DNA of 64,000 nucleotides from the NCBI GenBank assembly GCA_965224515.1, contig OZ245051.1, positions 3,906,001 to 3,970,000 on the forward strand. Direction: 5' to 3'. The stretch comes from Sedimenticola_A sp040506425 (GTDB lineage Bacteria > Pseudomonadota > Gammaproteobacteria > Chromatiales > Chromatiaceae). The position numbers were made by a program, and so were the translations under genes. The notes under the pieces were generated by a model that worked only from the letters and a program-made list of their open reading frames with translations, ran no database searches and was not told the DNA's origin. Positions 52,173 through 61,688 of the stretch are shown one piece after another (positions within the stretch are counted from its first letter, which is position 1; the number at the start of each line of letters is the position of its first letter).

Positions 52173-54994
52173 TTGAACCCGAACAACCCGGTACTGAACA
52201 GGAGAACGCCGTTGTTACGGCGAAGGAGCTGCTTACCCTCATCCGGAACCTGGCCTGCGAACTCCACCCCAACCGTCAGTATCGGGACATCAACCTGGAC
52301 AACTCTATCGACCGGGACCTGGGATTCGACAGCCTGGGGCGGGTGGAACTGCTGGTACGCATAGAGAAACGGTTTGAATGCAGCCTGCTTGAAAAGGCCT
52401 TCATAGAGGCAGAGACACCCAGGGACCTGTTGGGACTCATACTCACAGCAGCACCGGCAACGACCATACTGGAACTCAGCCCTCTTCCCGGTCTGGATAC
52501 CCATGGTGCGGACCCAGAGCCGATCAGGGCAACGACCCTGAACGAAATGCTGGAGTGGCATGCCGAGGTCCATGGCGACAGACCCCATGTCATTCTCTAT
52601 GGTGATGAGGAGGAGCCAGAGACTCTCACCTACATGGACCTGCTCACAGGCGCCAAAACAATAGCCGCGGGACTGCAAGGCAGAGGCGTGGCGCCAGGGC
52701 AGACGGTGTCAATCATGCTGCCGACCAGCCGTGAATACCTCTATAGTTTCTTCGGCATCCTGCTGTGCGGTGCCGTTCCCGTTCCGATCTACCCCCCGGC
52801 CAGGCTCTCACAGGTTGAAGACCATCTGCGCCGCCACGCCCGTATCCTGGACAACGCACAGAGCGTACTGATGATCACCGTGGCCGAGGCAAAAACCCTT
52901 GCCCGCCTGCTGCAGTCCCAAGTCGGTACGCTCAAGGATATCGTCACCCCGGACGACCTTGGAAAAACAGCTGTCGGCGTACTTGCTGCACCCAGGGTGA
53001 CGCCCGACGATATCGCCTTTCTGCAATACACCTCCGGCAGTACAGGCAACCCCAAGGGAGTCACACTGACCCACGCCAACCTGATGGCCAACATCCGCGC
53101 CATGGGTCAGGCCACGGGTGCCTGCGCAGATGATGTTTTCGTCAGCTGGCTCCCCCTCTACCACGATATGGGCCTGATCGGCGCATGGCTCGGCAGCCTC
53201 TATTTCGCCGCCCCCCTGGTGCTGATGTCGCCACTGCGATTCCTGGTGCGCCCCGTTCGTTGGCTGCAGGCGATACACCGCCACCGGGGTACCCTCTCGG
53301 CCTCACCAAACTTCGGCTTTGAGCTCTGCCTCAACAAGATCGACGACACACAACTCCAGGGGCTGGATCTCAGCTCCTGGCGCATGGCGTTCAACGGTGC
53401 CGAGCCGGTCAGTGCCAACACTATCCAGCGCTTCAACAAACGCTTTGCACGATACGGTTTCCGGCCAGAAGCCATGTCCCCGGTCTATGGGCTTGCCGAA
53501 TCATCCGTGGGCCTTGCCTTCCCCCCCCTGGACCGGGGTCCCCTGATCGACAGAATCGAAAAGGACACCCTCGCCAGCACAGGCAGTGCAGTGCCCGCCG
53601 TGGAGCAGGAGGATGCCTCCGAGATCGTCGCCTGCGGCCAGGTGTTGCAGGGACACCGGATCCGCATCGTTGACCACAATGGCAATGAACTGCCCGATCG
53701 CCGGGAAGGACACCTGCAGTTTCGCGGACCCTCGACCACCCAGGGCTATTTCCGCAATCCCGTACAGACAGAGCAGCTCTTCAAGGATGGCTGGCTGGAC
53801 AGCGGCGATCTCGCCTACACGGTAGAGGACGACATCTATATTACCAGCCGGGTCAAGGACCTGATCATCCGCGGCGGCCGTAATATCTACCCCTACGAAG
53901 TGGAAGAGGAGATCGGCAACACCCCCGGGGTGCGAAAAGGGTGCGTGGCAGTGTTCGGCAGTGAAGACCGGAGAACCGGTACCGAGCGGATCATCGTCCT
54001 GGTCGAGACCCGTGAAACCCGTGAGTCGCAGCTGGCACAACTCAAGGAGCGTCTCTTCACCAGGGCCACGGACCTTCTGGACATGCCACCGGATGAAGTG
54101 GTTCTCGCCCCTCCCCACACCGTGCTGAAGACATCCAGCGGCAAGATCCGCCGCTCGGCCTGTCGGGAGCTCTACGACAATGGAATGGCAACAGGGGGCC
54201 GACGTGCCGTCTGGCAGCAGTTCGGCCGCCTGGCGTGGAGCGGGTTGCCTGCACTGCTAAAACGGGGCTGGCAGAGTACAACCAGGACACTCTTTGCCGC
54301 CTATGTATGGGGCCTGCTCTTCACCCTCGCCCCACCGGTCTGGCTGTTGACGGCTCTTCTGCCAGGTATCCGCCGGCGCTGGAAGCTTAACCGACAGGCC
54401 GCCAGTCTCTATCGCCGCATGCTTGGGATATCCCTCGAGGTGGAGGGGCTTGAAAACCTGCCCGAGGATGGTCCCTGTGTGCTTGTGGCCAATCACGCCA
54501 GCTACATTGACGGCATGGTCATCGTCTCGGCCCTGCCCCGTCGTTTTCGGTTCGTAGCCAAGGCAGAGCTTCTGGAGCAGTTCGTTCCCCGTATCTTTCT
54601 GCAGCGCATCGGAAGTGAGTTCGTTGAACGCTTCGACCGCCAGGCCAGTGCCGACGATGCAAAGCGCTTGAGCGGACTTGCCGAAACAAGCGACCCCCTG
54701 CTCTTCTTCCCTGAAGGCACTTTCCAGAGACCCCGCGGTCTGCTGTCGTTTCGCCTGGGCGCCTTTGTGGCCGCAGCCCAGTCAGGGCTCACCGTGGTAC
54801 CGATCACCCTCAAGGGCAGCCGGGAGATACTCCCCGCAAACACCTGGTTCCCCCGTCACGGTCATCTCAAAGTCACTGTCAACCCGCCCATCATGCCCGG
54901 GGGCAGCGACTGGCAGGCCGCGGTGAAGCTGCGTGACGAGGCACGCCAGGCCATTCTCTCGACATCTGGTGAAGGTGACTTGCAACGGGGGTGA
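52169..54994 (+). CDS. ACP / acyl-AMP ligase / PlsC acyltransferase fusion
   Basis: A 941-residue three-part protein. Residues 15-92 are an acyl carrier domain with GFDSLGRVEL, the Ser that takes phosphopantetheine. Residues about 115-680 are an adenylating enzyme of the fatty acyl-AMP ligase type: LQYTSGSTGNPKGVTLTH, SWLPLYHDMGLIGAWL and DSGDLAYTVEDDIYITSRVKDLIIRGGRNIYPYEVE. A membrane-near link (about 705-735) leads to a PlsC domain with NHASYID (HX4D) and FPEGTF. The chain could activate a fatty acid, hold it on its own carrier domain and transfer it to a lysolipid at the inner membrane. The order resembles a self-contained Aas-type lipid re-acylation enzyme. It is monocistronic in view. 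Confidence 0.92.
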   Translation: MIEPEQPGTEQENAVVTAKELLTLIRNLACELHPNRQYRDINLDNSIDRDLGFDSLGRVELLVRIEKRFECSLLEKAFIEAETPRDLLGLILTAAPATTILELSPLPGLDTHGADPEPIRATTLNEMLEWHAEVHGDRPHVILYGDEEEPETLTYMDLLTGAKTIAAGLQGRGVAPGQTVSIMLPTSREYLYSFFGILLCGAVPVPIYPPARLSQVEDHLRRHARILDNAQSVLMITVAEAKTLARLLQSQVGTLKDIVTPDDLGKTAVGVLAAPRVTPDDIAFLQYTSGSTGNPKGVTLTHANLMANIRAMGQATGACADDVFVSWLPLYHDMGLIGAWLGSLYFAAPLVLMSPLRFLVRPVRWLQAIHRHRGTLSASPNFGFELCLNKIDDTQLQGLDLSSWRMAFNGAEPVSANTIQRFNKRFARYGFRPEAMSPVYGLAESSVGLAFPPLDRGPLIDRIEKDTLASTGSAVPAVEQEDASEIVACGQVLQGHRIRIVDHNGNELPDRREGHLQFRGPSTTQGYFRNPVQTEQLFKDGWLDSGDLAYTVEDDIYITSRVKDLIIRGGRNIYPYEVEEEIGNTPGVRKGCVAVFGSEDRRTGTERIIVLVETRETRESQLAQLKERLFTRATDLLDMPPDEVVLAPPHTVLKTSSGKIRRSACRELYDNGMATGGRRAVWQQFGRLAWSGLPALLKRGWQSTTRTLFAAYVWGLLFTLAPPVWLLTALLPGIRRRWKLNRQAASLYRRMLGISLEVEGLENLPEDGPCVLVANHASYIDGMVIVSALPRRFRFVAKAELLEQFVPRIFLQRIGSEFVERFDRQASADDAKRLSGLAETSDPLLFFPEGTFQRPRGLLSFRLGAFVAAAQSGLTVVPITLKGSREILPANTWFPRHGHLKVTVNPPIMPGGSDWQAAVKLRDEARQAILSTSGEGDLQRG

Positions 54995-55115
54995 GTGCAA
55001 AAGGTATTACAATCTCTTTCAGGTGGGAGCGAACAGGTTAGCCTCTGCAATCACCGTGGCTGGTGTACCCGCACATTGGATAGACCTGCCGTCATTAGCG
55101 GCCTGGAAATTGAAC

Positions 55116-56942
55116 TCAATGTTCGATCACGTAGCCTTTCTCATTGAACAGGCGCAGGCAGGCATCCACAACATCCGGGTCATAAAGGGTTGTGCGGTTA
55201 TCTGTAATCTCACCCAGGGCTACATCCATACCCAGACCGGGGCGATAGGGGCGGTGTGAAGAGATCGCTTCAACCACATCGGCCACCGCCATGATGCGGG
55301 CTTCCAGGATAATCTCATCACCCGTGATGCCATTGGGATAGCCTGAGCCGTCCATGCGTTCGTGGTGCTGCAGGATCATCTCGGCAACCGGCCAGGCAAA
55401 GTCGATGTCCCTGACGATATCGTAGCCCACCTGGGCATGGGTTTTGATAATGGAGAACTCATCGGTGCTGAGTTTACCCGGGCGGTTGAGAAATTCACCC
55501 GGCACGTAGACCTTGCCTATGTCGTGGATCATGGCACCCATTCGGATACCTTCCACCTGCTCATCATTCAGCCCCAACTCAATTGCAATTGCAGATGCCA
55601 GATCGGAGACACGCTCCTGGTGACCCGCGGTGTAGGGATCTCGCTTTTCAACAGTCAGGGCAATCGCCTGGATGGTCTTGACCAGCACGCCATGCAGCCG
55701 TTCTATATTTTTCCGCCGCTCCTCCTCCGCATGTTTCCGTTCAGTGAAGTCGGTGAAGATCGCCTGGATATAGGGGTTGCCACCCAGGGTGATCTTCCTG
55801 GCGGTGACCTGGACATCCCTCAGCTCACCATCCTTGGTGCGGTGTTTTGTCTCGAACACGTCGCTGCCGGTCTGCAGAATCTTTTCGAAGTGCCTCTGTA
55901 CCTCTTCGACCGATTCTGTCACTTCGAAATCAGGGACCTTCAGGTTGGCAAACTCCACCTTTGAATAGCCAAGATTACTGTAGGTCTGCTCGTTGAAGTC
56001 GAGAATCTCACCGTTTCTGGGATCCACAAGCACGATCGAGTCACCACCCTGTTCGAAGATCAGGCGATAGCGCTCCTCGCTGGAGCGCAGTGCCTCCTGG
56101 GCCCACTTGCGCTCGGTGATGTCCTGCAGGATATGGACCGAGTGCTTGTAGTGCTTGTCGTCACCCAGCACCACGAATGAGCGGGAGAGGAAGACCTCAC
56201 CTGCATCGGTGGTGATCTCTGAAGCCTTGGAGGCCCGCTTGGTCTCCAGGGACTCAACACAGCCCTCCAGCGGACCATCCCACTTCGGAAAGAGCTCCCA
56301 GTAAACCCTGCCCAGAGCTTCATCACGGGAGAGGCCGGTGCGCTCAAAATAGGCATGGTTGGCATTGACGATGCGGAAGTGCTCGTCATGGATGAATAGG
56401 GGGTCCTGCACAGCATTGAAGGCATCGTCCCAATCCCTGGCAGCCTGCTGGATCTTCTGGCGGCTCTGCTCCAGTTCAACGTTTCTGTTCGCCAGCTCCT
56501 CTGTTCTGATGCTCACCTCTTCTTCAAGATGCTCGCTGTAACGCTTGTTCTCTTCGATCAGCTTCGCACGCTCCAGTGCCCGCTTCACCGAGTGCTCAAG
56601 AAACGCCAGGTCGTGCACCGGCTTGGTAATGAAGTCCCAGGCTCCCAGGCGCAGAGCTTCGATGGCGTCATCCAGGGTCCCCATGCCGGAGACAATGATC
56701 ACCGGAGTATCGGGTCTCGCCTCCACCAGAAGGGGCAGGGCCTCAATACCATCCATCACCGGCATGCGCAGGTCCAACAGGGCAAGATCAGGAGAGAGGG
56801 TTGTGAACTGCTCCAGTCCTTCACGTCCATTGGTGGCCTGAATCACATTGAAGTTGCTGTCTTCCAGGTAGGCTGCAACGCTCTCCCGCAGTACAGGATC
56901 GTCATCCACGACCAATATTGTGCTGTTGTATGATTCGCCCAT
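55116..56942 (-). CDS. REC-PAS-PAS-HD-GYP response regulator
   Basis: A 608-residue protein: receiver domain (1-125, phospho-acceptor Asp57 in LLDLRMPVMDG), a coiled coil (130-170), two PAS domains (about 170-290 and 295-410) and an HD-GYP domain (420-605). The output domain keeps AGHQERV, MIHDIGKVYVP and HHERMDGSGYP, so it should degrade c-di-GMP. It is the last gene of the leftward signalling cluster, 34 bases after the single-domain regulator, and is probably phosphorylated by one of the kinases encoded upstream. Confidence 0.94.
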   Translation of the reverse strand: MGESYNSTILVVDDDPVLRESVAAYLEDSNFNVIQATNGREGLEQFTTLSPDLALLDLRMPVMDGIEALPLLVEARPDTPVIIVSGMGTLDDAIEALRLGAWDFITKPVHDLAFLEHSVKRALERAKLIEENKRYSEHLEEEVSIRTEELANRNVELEQSRQKIQQAARDWDDAFNAVQDPLFIHDEHFRIVNANHAYFERTGLSRDEALGRVYWELFPKWDGPLEGCVESLETKRASKASEITTDAGEVFLSRSFVVLGDDKHYKHSVHILQDITERKWAQEALRSSEERYRLIFEQGGDSIVLVDPRNGEILDFNEQTYSNLGYSKVEFANLKVPDFEVTESVEEVQRHFEKILQTGSDVFETKHRTKDGELRDVQVTARKITLGGNPYIQAIFTDFTERKHAEEERRKNIERLHGVLVKTIQAIALTVEKRDPYTAGHQERVSDLASAIAIELGLNDEQVEGIRMGAMIHDIGKVYVPGEFLNRPGKLSTDEFSIIKTHAQVGYDIVRDIDFAWPVAEMILQHHERMDGSGYPNGITGDEIILEARIMAVADVVEAISSHRPYRPGLGMDVALGEITDNRTTLYDPDVVDACLRLFNEKGYVIEH

Positions 56943-56976
56943 CGAATCAGTTACCCCTTTTGATACACAAGCCCTA

Positions 56977-57345
56977 TCATCCTGCCAGCAGGTCGGCTAT
57001 AGCCTTGGTGAAGATCGCCATATCCGAGACCGGTTTTTTAAATACGTTCTTTTCGGTTAAGCCGATACGTTCCAGTTCAGGCGGCACCGAGTAATCCGCC
57101 GAGCCGGTATGCACGAGAAATTTCATCTTGGGGTGGGCTTCATAGGCCCGGCTGATCAGTTCATTGCCATCCATACCCGGCAGGCGCATATCCATAATGC
57201 CAAGATCGGGTTTGCGTTCACCTATCAGTTGGAGCGCCTCTTCACCGTTGGCCGCTGAAATGACGTCATACCCCTCGTCCTCGATATAGGCTACAAGGTT
57301 GAGCAGGACGGATTCTTCATCATCAACCACGAGTATGAGGGACAT
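56977..57345 (-). CDS. single-domain response regulator
   Basis: A 122-residue CheY-like receiver: DDEES acidic pocket at 8-12, Asp52 in IMDMRLPGMDG, and Lys in FKKPVSD. It has no output domain, so it probably works in a phosphorelay or through protein contacts. It lies between the histidine kinase (57410-59590) and the HD-GYP regulator on the same strand. Confidence 0.92.
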   Translation of the reverse strand: MSLILVVDDEESVLLNLVAYIEDEGYDVISAANGEEALQLIGERKPDLGIMDMRLPGMDGNELISRAYEAHPKMKFLVHTGSADYSVPPELERIGLTEKNVFKKPVSDMAIFTKAIADLLAG

Positions 57346-57409
57346 GGAGATAACCTCGTTTCTGTTTTTTCAATTCTCTTCCCATCGGTATCGTTTACAT
57401 CATATTCTC

Positions 57410-59590
57410 TTAACCTAAGGGTAGGCCAATTATGAACTTGCTGCCTTGCCCTGGAACAGATTCCACCTCCATCCGGCCACCGTGTTCATCACAGATGATG
57501 AAGTAAGAGACAGACAACCCCAGCCCTGTCCCCTCTCCCGGCTCACGGGTGGTAAAGAAGGGTTCGAATACATGCCGGCGTATTGTCTCATCCATGCCAG
57601 GGCCGTTATCCTCCAGCTCAACATGCAACATTCCGCTCTCTGTGTGCACACGCAGAACCAGCCGCGGGTCGAAACCCTCCCTTGGATTTTCACTGAATGA
57701 CTGAGCCGCATTTCGCAGCAGATTAAGAAGTACCTGCTGAATTTCCGAGGGGATGCACTGCACTGCAGGGATACCAGGCTCAATCTCCCTGACTATTTCG
57801 ATATTTCTGAAGTCGAAGCGCTTTTTCAGATTGTAGTCCACCTCGGCCAGTTCCAGGGTCTGCTCTACCAGCTGAACGATATCCACGGCCTGCTTCTTTA
57901 TCTCGGCCTTGCGGCTGAACTGCAGCATATTGCGCACAATGGCACTGGCCCGTTCACCGGCCTCATGCATACCGAGAATGAAACTGTCAATCTGGCGCTG
58001 CTTCGTATAATCCCGAACCAGTTCCAGGTCCAGGCCCAGTTGAGAGGCTATCTCACGGTTTTTCTCCAGATCGGGGGAGAGTCTGCGCCGGATATTCTGC
58101 AATCCCTGTAACATACCACCGAGAGGATTGTTCAGTTCGTGGGCCATTCCAGCTGCCAGGCCACCCACAGACATCATCTTCTCGGTCTGAACCATGGTGG
58201 ACTCCATACGCTTACGCTCGGTTACGTCATGCACCACACCAAGCATGCGCACAGGCTTGCCTGACTCATCCCGACTTACTTCGCCCTGCTCCTGGACATA
58301 ACGCAATTCACCATCAGGCCGAACCACCCTGTGTTCGACCATGTATGGTGCGTGATCATTCAAAGCGCTCTCCACGGACTGGACCACCTTCTCACGGTCA
58401 TCCGGGTGGATCGTCTCAAGGAATGCTCCATAGGAGGCATCAAACTCACCTGGGACAAGGCCGAATATACGGTAGATTTCCTCAGACCAGGTGAGTGCGC
58501 CGCCCTCTATATCCCACTCCCAGTTGCCGAGATTGGCTATTCGTTGGGCTTTGGCCAGGCTCTTCTCACTCTGGCGCAAACGCTGCTCGGTCTGCTTGCG
58601 CTCATGGATCTCACGTTGAAGTTCAGAGGTGCGCTGGTCGACCCGCGACTCCAGTTCGAGATTCAGCTGCTGCAGCGCCTTTTGAGCCTGGTCCCGCTCC
58701 TTCACACTATCCTTGAGGTCCCTGTAGAGAACAACCGTGGTACGGTAGCGCCAGTAGGTCATACTGATAATTATCAGAACCAGCAGCAGGGCACCGCCAC
58801 CTCCACCCACCCACAGCACACGCTGCACCGTCCAGTAGGGTTCAGGGGCACCGAACCAGCGGCTGTAGATCTCACCATAGGCGGGGCTGCCGACAAACTC
58901 CCTCACCCCCTTGTTCATTCGGGCCAGCAGCGCGTTATCGCCCTTGCGTACAGCTATAGCCCTTTTGATCTCTTTCAGGGGCGTTCCCACCTGTTTGATC
59001 AATCCGTCGATCCCAGCATCCCTGGCGCTCTTCCAGGCCACAGGAATGGGGTAGGCAAAGGCTTCCACCTCGCCCGCCAGCAGATCGAACAGGGCGTGCT
59101 CCTGGGCATCGTAGGTGACCACCTCGATATTGCCCGCGGCCTTGAGCAGCCTGAGGCCGACGTTTCGCTCAACCCCTGCAGCACGCTTGCCTGCCAGATC
59201 TTTGAGTCCCTTGATCTCCTGGTTGGTATCACGCACGAAGAGACCGATGGCGAATGTCTCCACCGGGTCTGTGAAAGCGGCAAACTCGGTCCGCTGGAGG
59301 GTGATGCCCATGTTGGGTATCAGATCAGCCTCACCACTTCGAAGCGCCTCCTGGGTGGAAGCCCAGTCATCGAACACACGGTATTCCAGCTGAACACCGA
59401 CAATGCCGGCAATCTCGTTGAGCACTTCCACTGCAAAACCGTCCGGCTGCTGGTTCTCATCAACCAGGTAGTGGGGCGGAAAATCACTGGGCATGGATAC
59501 CACCAGGCGCTCCGCCTGTTGTCCGTAAGCCTCCAAGCCTGCCACGGCAAGAAACGCCAGCACCAGTAATTTGCCATATCGACCTGTCAT
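57410..59590 (-). CDS. sensor histidine kinase with periplasmic amino-acid-binding-type domain
   Basis: A 726-residue kinase. The start is set at 59590, which opens a signal peptide (residues 1-23); the longer frame would overlap the next kinase gene. Residues 27-248 are an SBP-type 3 solute-binding domain (LVVSMPSDFPPHYLVDENQQ, GEADLIPNMGI). TM is at 258-280, then a coiled coil, a PAS domain (345-460), HisKA with GMAHELNNPLGG (His484) and HATPase with VEDNGPGMDE and GEGTGLGLSVSYFI. It has no receiver domain. The kinase core is a close relative of the two others in this window. Its genomic partners are the adjacent receiver and HD-GYP proteins. Confidence 0.93.
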   Translation of the reverse strand: MTGRYGKLLVLAFLAVAGLEAYGQQAERLVVSMPSDFPPHYLVDENQQPDGFAVEVLNEIAGIVGVQLEYRVFDDWASTQEALRSGEADLIPNMGITLQRTEFAAFTDPVETFAIGLFVRDTNQEIKGLKDLAGKRAAGVERNVGLRLLKAAGNIEVVTYDAQEHALFDLLAGEVEAFAYPIPVAWKSARDAGIDGLIKQVGTPLKEIKRAIAVRKGDNALLARMNKGVREFVGSPAYGEIYSRWFGAPEPYWTVQRVLWVGGGGGALLLVLIIISMTYWRYRTTVVLYRDLKDSVKERDQAQKALQQLNLELESRVDQRTSELQREIHERKQTEQRLRQSEKSLAKAQRIANLGNWEWDIEGGALTWSEEIYRIFGLVPGEFDASYGAFLETIHPDDREKVVQSVESALNDHAPYMVEHRVVRPDGELRYVQEQGEVSRDESGKPVRMLGVVHDVTERKRMESTMVQTEKMMSVGGLAAGMAHELNNPLGGMLQGLQNIRRRLSPDLEKNREIASQLGLDLELVRDYTKQRQIDSFILGMHEAGERASAIVRNMLQFSRKAEIKKQAVDIVQLVEQTLELAEVDYNLKKRFDFRNIEIVREIEPGIPAVQCIPSEIQQVLLNLLRNAAQSFSENPREGFDPRLVLRVHTESGMLHVELEDNGPGMDETIRRHVFEPFFTTREPGEGTGLGLSVSYFIICDEHGGRMEVESVPGQGSKFIIGLPLG

Positions 59591-59606
59591 CTGTTCACCC
59601 CGGACA

Positions 59607-61193
59607 TCAGACAGCACCCCGCTGTTCATTGTCATTCCACAGGGGCAGCTTGATGATGAACCTGGCACCCTGCCCCGGACTGGATTCAACAGACATATCC
59701 CCGCCGTGCTCATCGCAGATAATAAAGTAGGATACCGAGAGTCCGAGCCCGGTGCCTTCCCCCGGCTCGCGGGTGGTATAGAAGGGCTCGAAGACCCGTC
59801 TCCGAACCGTCTCACTCATTCCGCAGCCGTTGTCCTCCACCTCGATCCGCACCCCGGCATTCTCTCGATGAAGGCCCAGTCTTATCCGCACAGGATGCCC
59901 CTCCTCCAGATGGAGAAAGAGCGCCTGGGCGGCGTTGCGCAGCAGGTTGAGCAACACCTGTTGTATCTCTGAAACAACACACCTCACGGGCGGCAAACCG
60001 GGTTCGTAATCCCGTTCAATCTCGATCTGTCGAAAGTCATACCTCTTCTTCAGATCATAGTCCACCGATGCCAGCTCGAGGGTCTTGTCCATCACCAACG
60101 CCATGTCGGCCGCACTGAAGCCCGGCTCGGTCTTACGGCTGAAACTCAGCATATTCTCAACAATGCCGCTGGCACGTCGCCCGGCCTCTGCAATCCCTTC
60201 CATGAGATGGTAGATCTCGCGCTGATCGAGGTATTTCTGTACCAGGTCAAGATCGAGTCCCAGTGATTGGGCCACCTCGCGATTCTTTTCAAGATCTGCA
60301 GTAAGACGCCTGCGCACATTCTGCATACCCTGCAACATGCCACCCAGGGGGTTATTGATCTCGTGGGCCATGCCTGCGGCCAATCCGCCTACCGACATCA
60401 TCTTCTCGGTCTGCATCATCATCTCTTCCATGCGCACCCTTTCGGTCACGTCATCGAGACGGATCACAGCCCCGGTTGCCGCATTGGCGACCAGGGGAAA
60501 TATGGTGATATCCGCATAGCGGTGCTCACCCTCAACTTCATGGATCTGCCGTTCCACCGACTGGGACTGCTTTTGTCGAATCGCCTCCCGCACCCGTTCC
60601 ATCTGCTCTGAAAGCTGGGGCATCACCTGGTCCAGGCTGCGCCCGGAGGCCTCGTGCCTGGTCACACCACTGTAGCTCTCAGCCTCATGATTCCAGTGGG
60701 TGATAACACCCTCTTCATCCACACCAACCAACACTGACGGCATGGAGTCGATGACGTTTTGCAGGTAATGATGCAGCCTTTCAAGTTCGTCCTCGGCCTG
60801 CTGACGCTGTTTTCGGCTCTCGGCTTCAGCAAGTTCCCGCTCGATGGTCGGCACCAGGAAGGCCAGCTTCTGCTTGGAGATATAGTCATGGGCACCACTG
60901 CGCATGATCTCAACAGCACGTTCCTCATCCACCTGGCCAGAGACCACGATAAAAGGGGCTTCAAGCATCAGGGAGTGGTAAACCCTCAGCGCCTCAGGTG
61001 CACTGAAATGGGGGAGCAGATAGTCCACCAGCAGCAGATCCCAGGCTTGTTCTTCAATGGCTGCGCGCATTTCGAACTCACTCTCCACCCGTCGGATATG
61101 AGGTTCAAAGGCGCCCTGGAGAAGGGCGTCCTCAACCAGCAGTGCCTCATCCTCGGAATCTTCGACCATCAGTATGTTGATGCGCTTACCCAT
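59607..61193 (-). CDS. REC-PAS histidine kinase
   Basis: A 528-residue soluble hybrid kinase with the receiver at the front: Asp57 in LLLVDYLLP, then a PAS domain (about 145-255), HisKA with GMAHEINNPLGG (His277) and HATPase ending GEGTGLGLSVSYFI. The receiver at the N-terminus means that it is phosphorylated by another kinase and passes the signal on. It ends 16 bases before the next kinase begins. The PAS-HisKA-HATPase part closely matches 15912-18473. Confidence 0.94.
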   Translation of the reverse strand: MGKRINILMVEDSEDEALLVEDALLQGAFEPHIRRVESEFEMRAAIEEQAWDLLLVDYLLPHFSAPEALRVYHSLMLEAPFIVVSGQVDEERAVEIMRSGAHDYISKQKLAFLVPTIERELAEAESRKQRQQAEDELERLHHYLQNVIDSMPSVLVGVDEEGVITHWNHEAESYSGVTRHEASGRSLDQVMPQLSEQMERVREAIRQKQSQSVERQIHEVEGEHRYADITIFPLVANAATGAVIRLDDVTERVRMEEMMMQTEKMMSVGGLAAGMAHEINNPLGGMLQGMQNVRRRLTADLEKNREVAQSLGLDLDLVQKYLDQREIYHLMEGIAEAGRRASGIVENMLSFSRKTEPGFSAADMALVMDKTLELASVDYDLKKRYDFRQIEIERDYEPGLPPVRCVVSEIQQVLLNLLRNAAQALFLHLEEGHPVRIRLGLHRENAGVRIEVEDNGCGMSETVRRRVFEPFYTTREPGEGTGLGLSVSYFIICDEHGGDMSVESSPGQGARFIIKLPLWNDNEQRGAV

Positions 61194-61224
61194 ACAACTC
61201 CAATCTCACCTGTACCTGCCTATC

Positions 61225-61671
61225 TCACTCTTCGTCCGGCGCTTGATTCAGCTCCAGCCAGAACAGCTGCATACTCTTCACCGCCTGGACAAAGGCCTCG
61301 TAGCTGACCGGCTTGCGCACGTAGGCGTTGGCTCCCAGGTCGTAGCTGGCCAGCCGGTCCTCCTCCTGGGTGGAAGAGGTCAGTACCACCACGGGCAGCA
61401 ACCTCGTGCTCTCACGCTGTCGCAACCGCTCGAGAACCTGGAGCCCATCCAGCTTGGGCAGGTTGAGATCCAGAAGAATCAAGGCTGGACTGAAAGCACC
61501 CTTTACAGCATATCCACCTTCCCCAAACAGGCAGTCCAGGGCCTCCTGTCCGTCGCGCACAACCTCTACCTGTCCATCCATTTCATGAAGCCTGAATGCG
61601 TCAAGGGTCAGCTCCAGGTCATCCGGGTTGTCTTCTACCAACAGGATGTATTTCTTTACCTTTTCAAGCAT
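61225..61671 (-). CDS. single-domain response regulator (Rcp1-like)
   Basis: A 148-residue receiver with Asp68 in LILLDLNLPKLDG, LTSSTQEEDRL and a Lys in RKPVSYEAF. The longer loops and insertion (FGEGGYAVKGAFSP) match the Rcp1 type that partners phytochrome-like kinases. It is 17 bases after the DUF1638-kinase gene, which has exactly that type of HisKA domain, so the two should be cognate. Confidence 0.93.
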   Translation of the reverse strand: MLEKVKKYILLVEDNPDDLELTLDAFRLHEMDGQVEVVRDGQEALDCLFGEGGYAVKGAFSPALILLDLNLPKLDGLQVLERLRQRESTRLLPVVVLTSSTQEEDRLASYDLGANAYVRKPVSYEAFVQAVKSMQLFWLELNQAPDEE

Positions 61672-61688
61672 AGCTGTTCCTGCCTGGG

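Noticed and set aside
58331..59569. 412-codon open frame on the plus strand inside the kinase gene
   Set aside because: It is antisense to a clear kinase with intact domains; the composition is that of a shadow frame and no motif or ribosome site supports it.
59591..59815. Upstream extension of the 57410-59590 kinase
   Set aside because: The extra 75 residues overlap the catalytic end of the next kinase gene and hide the signal peptide.
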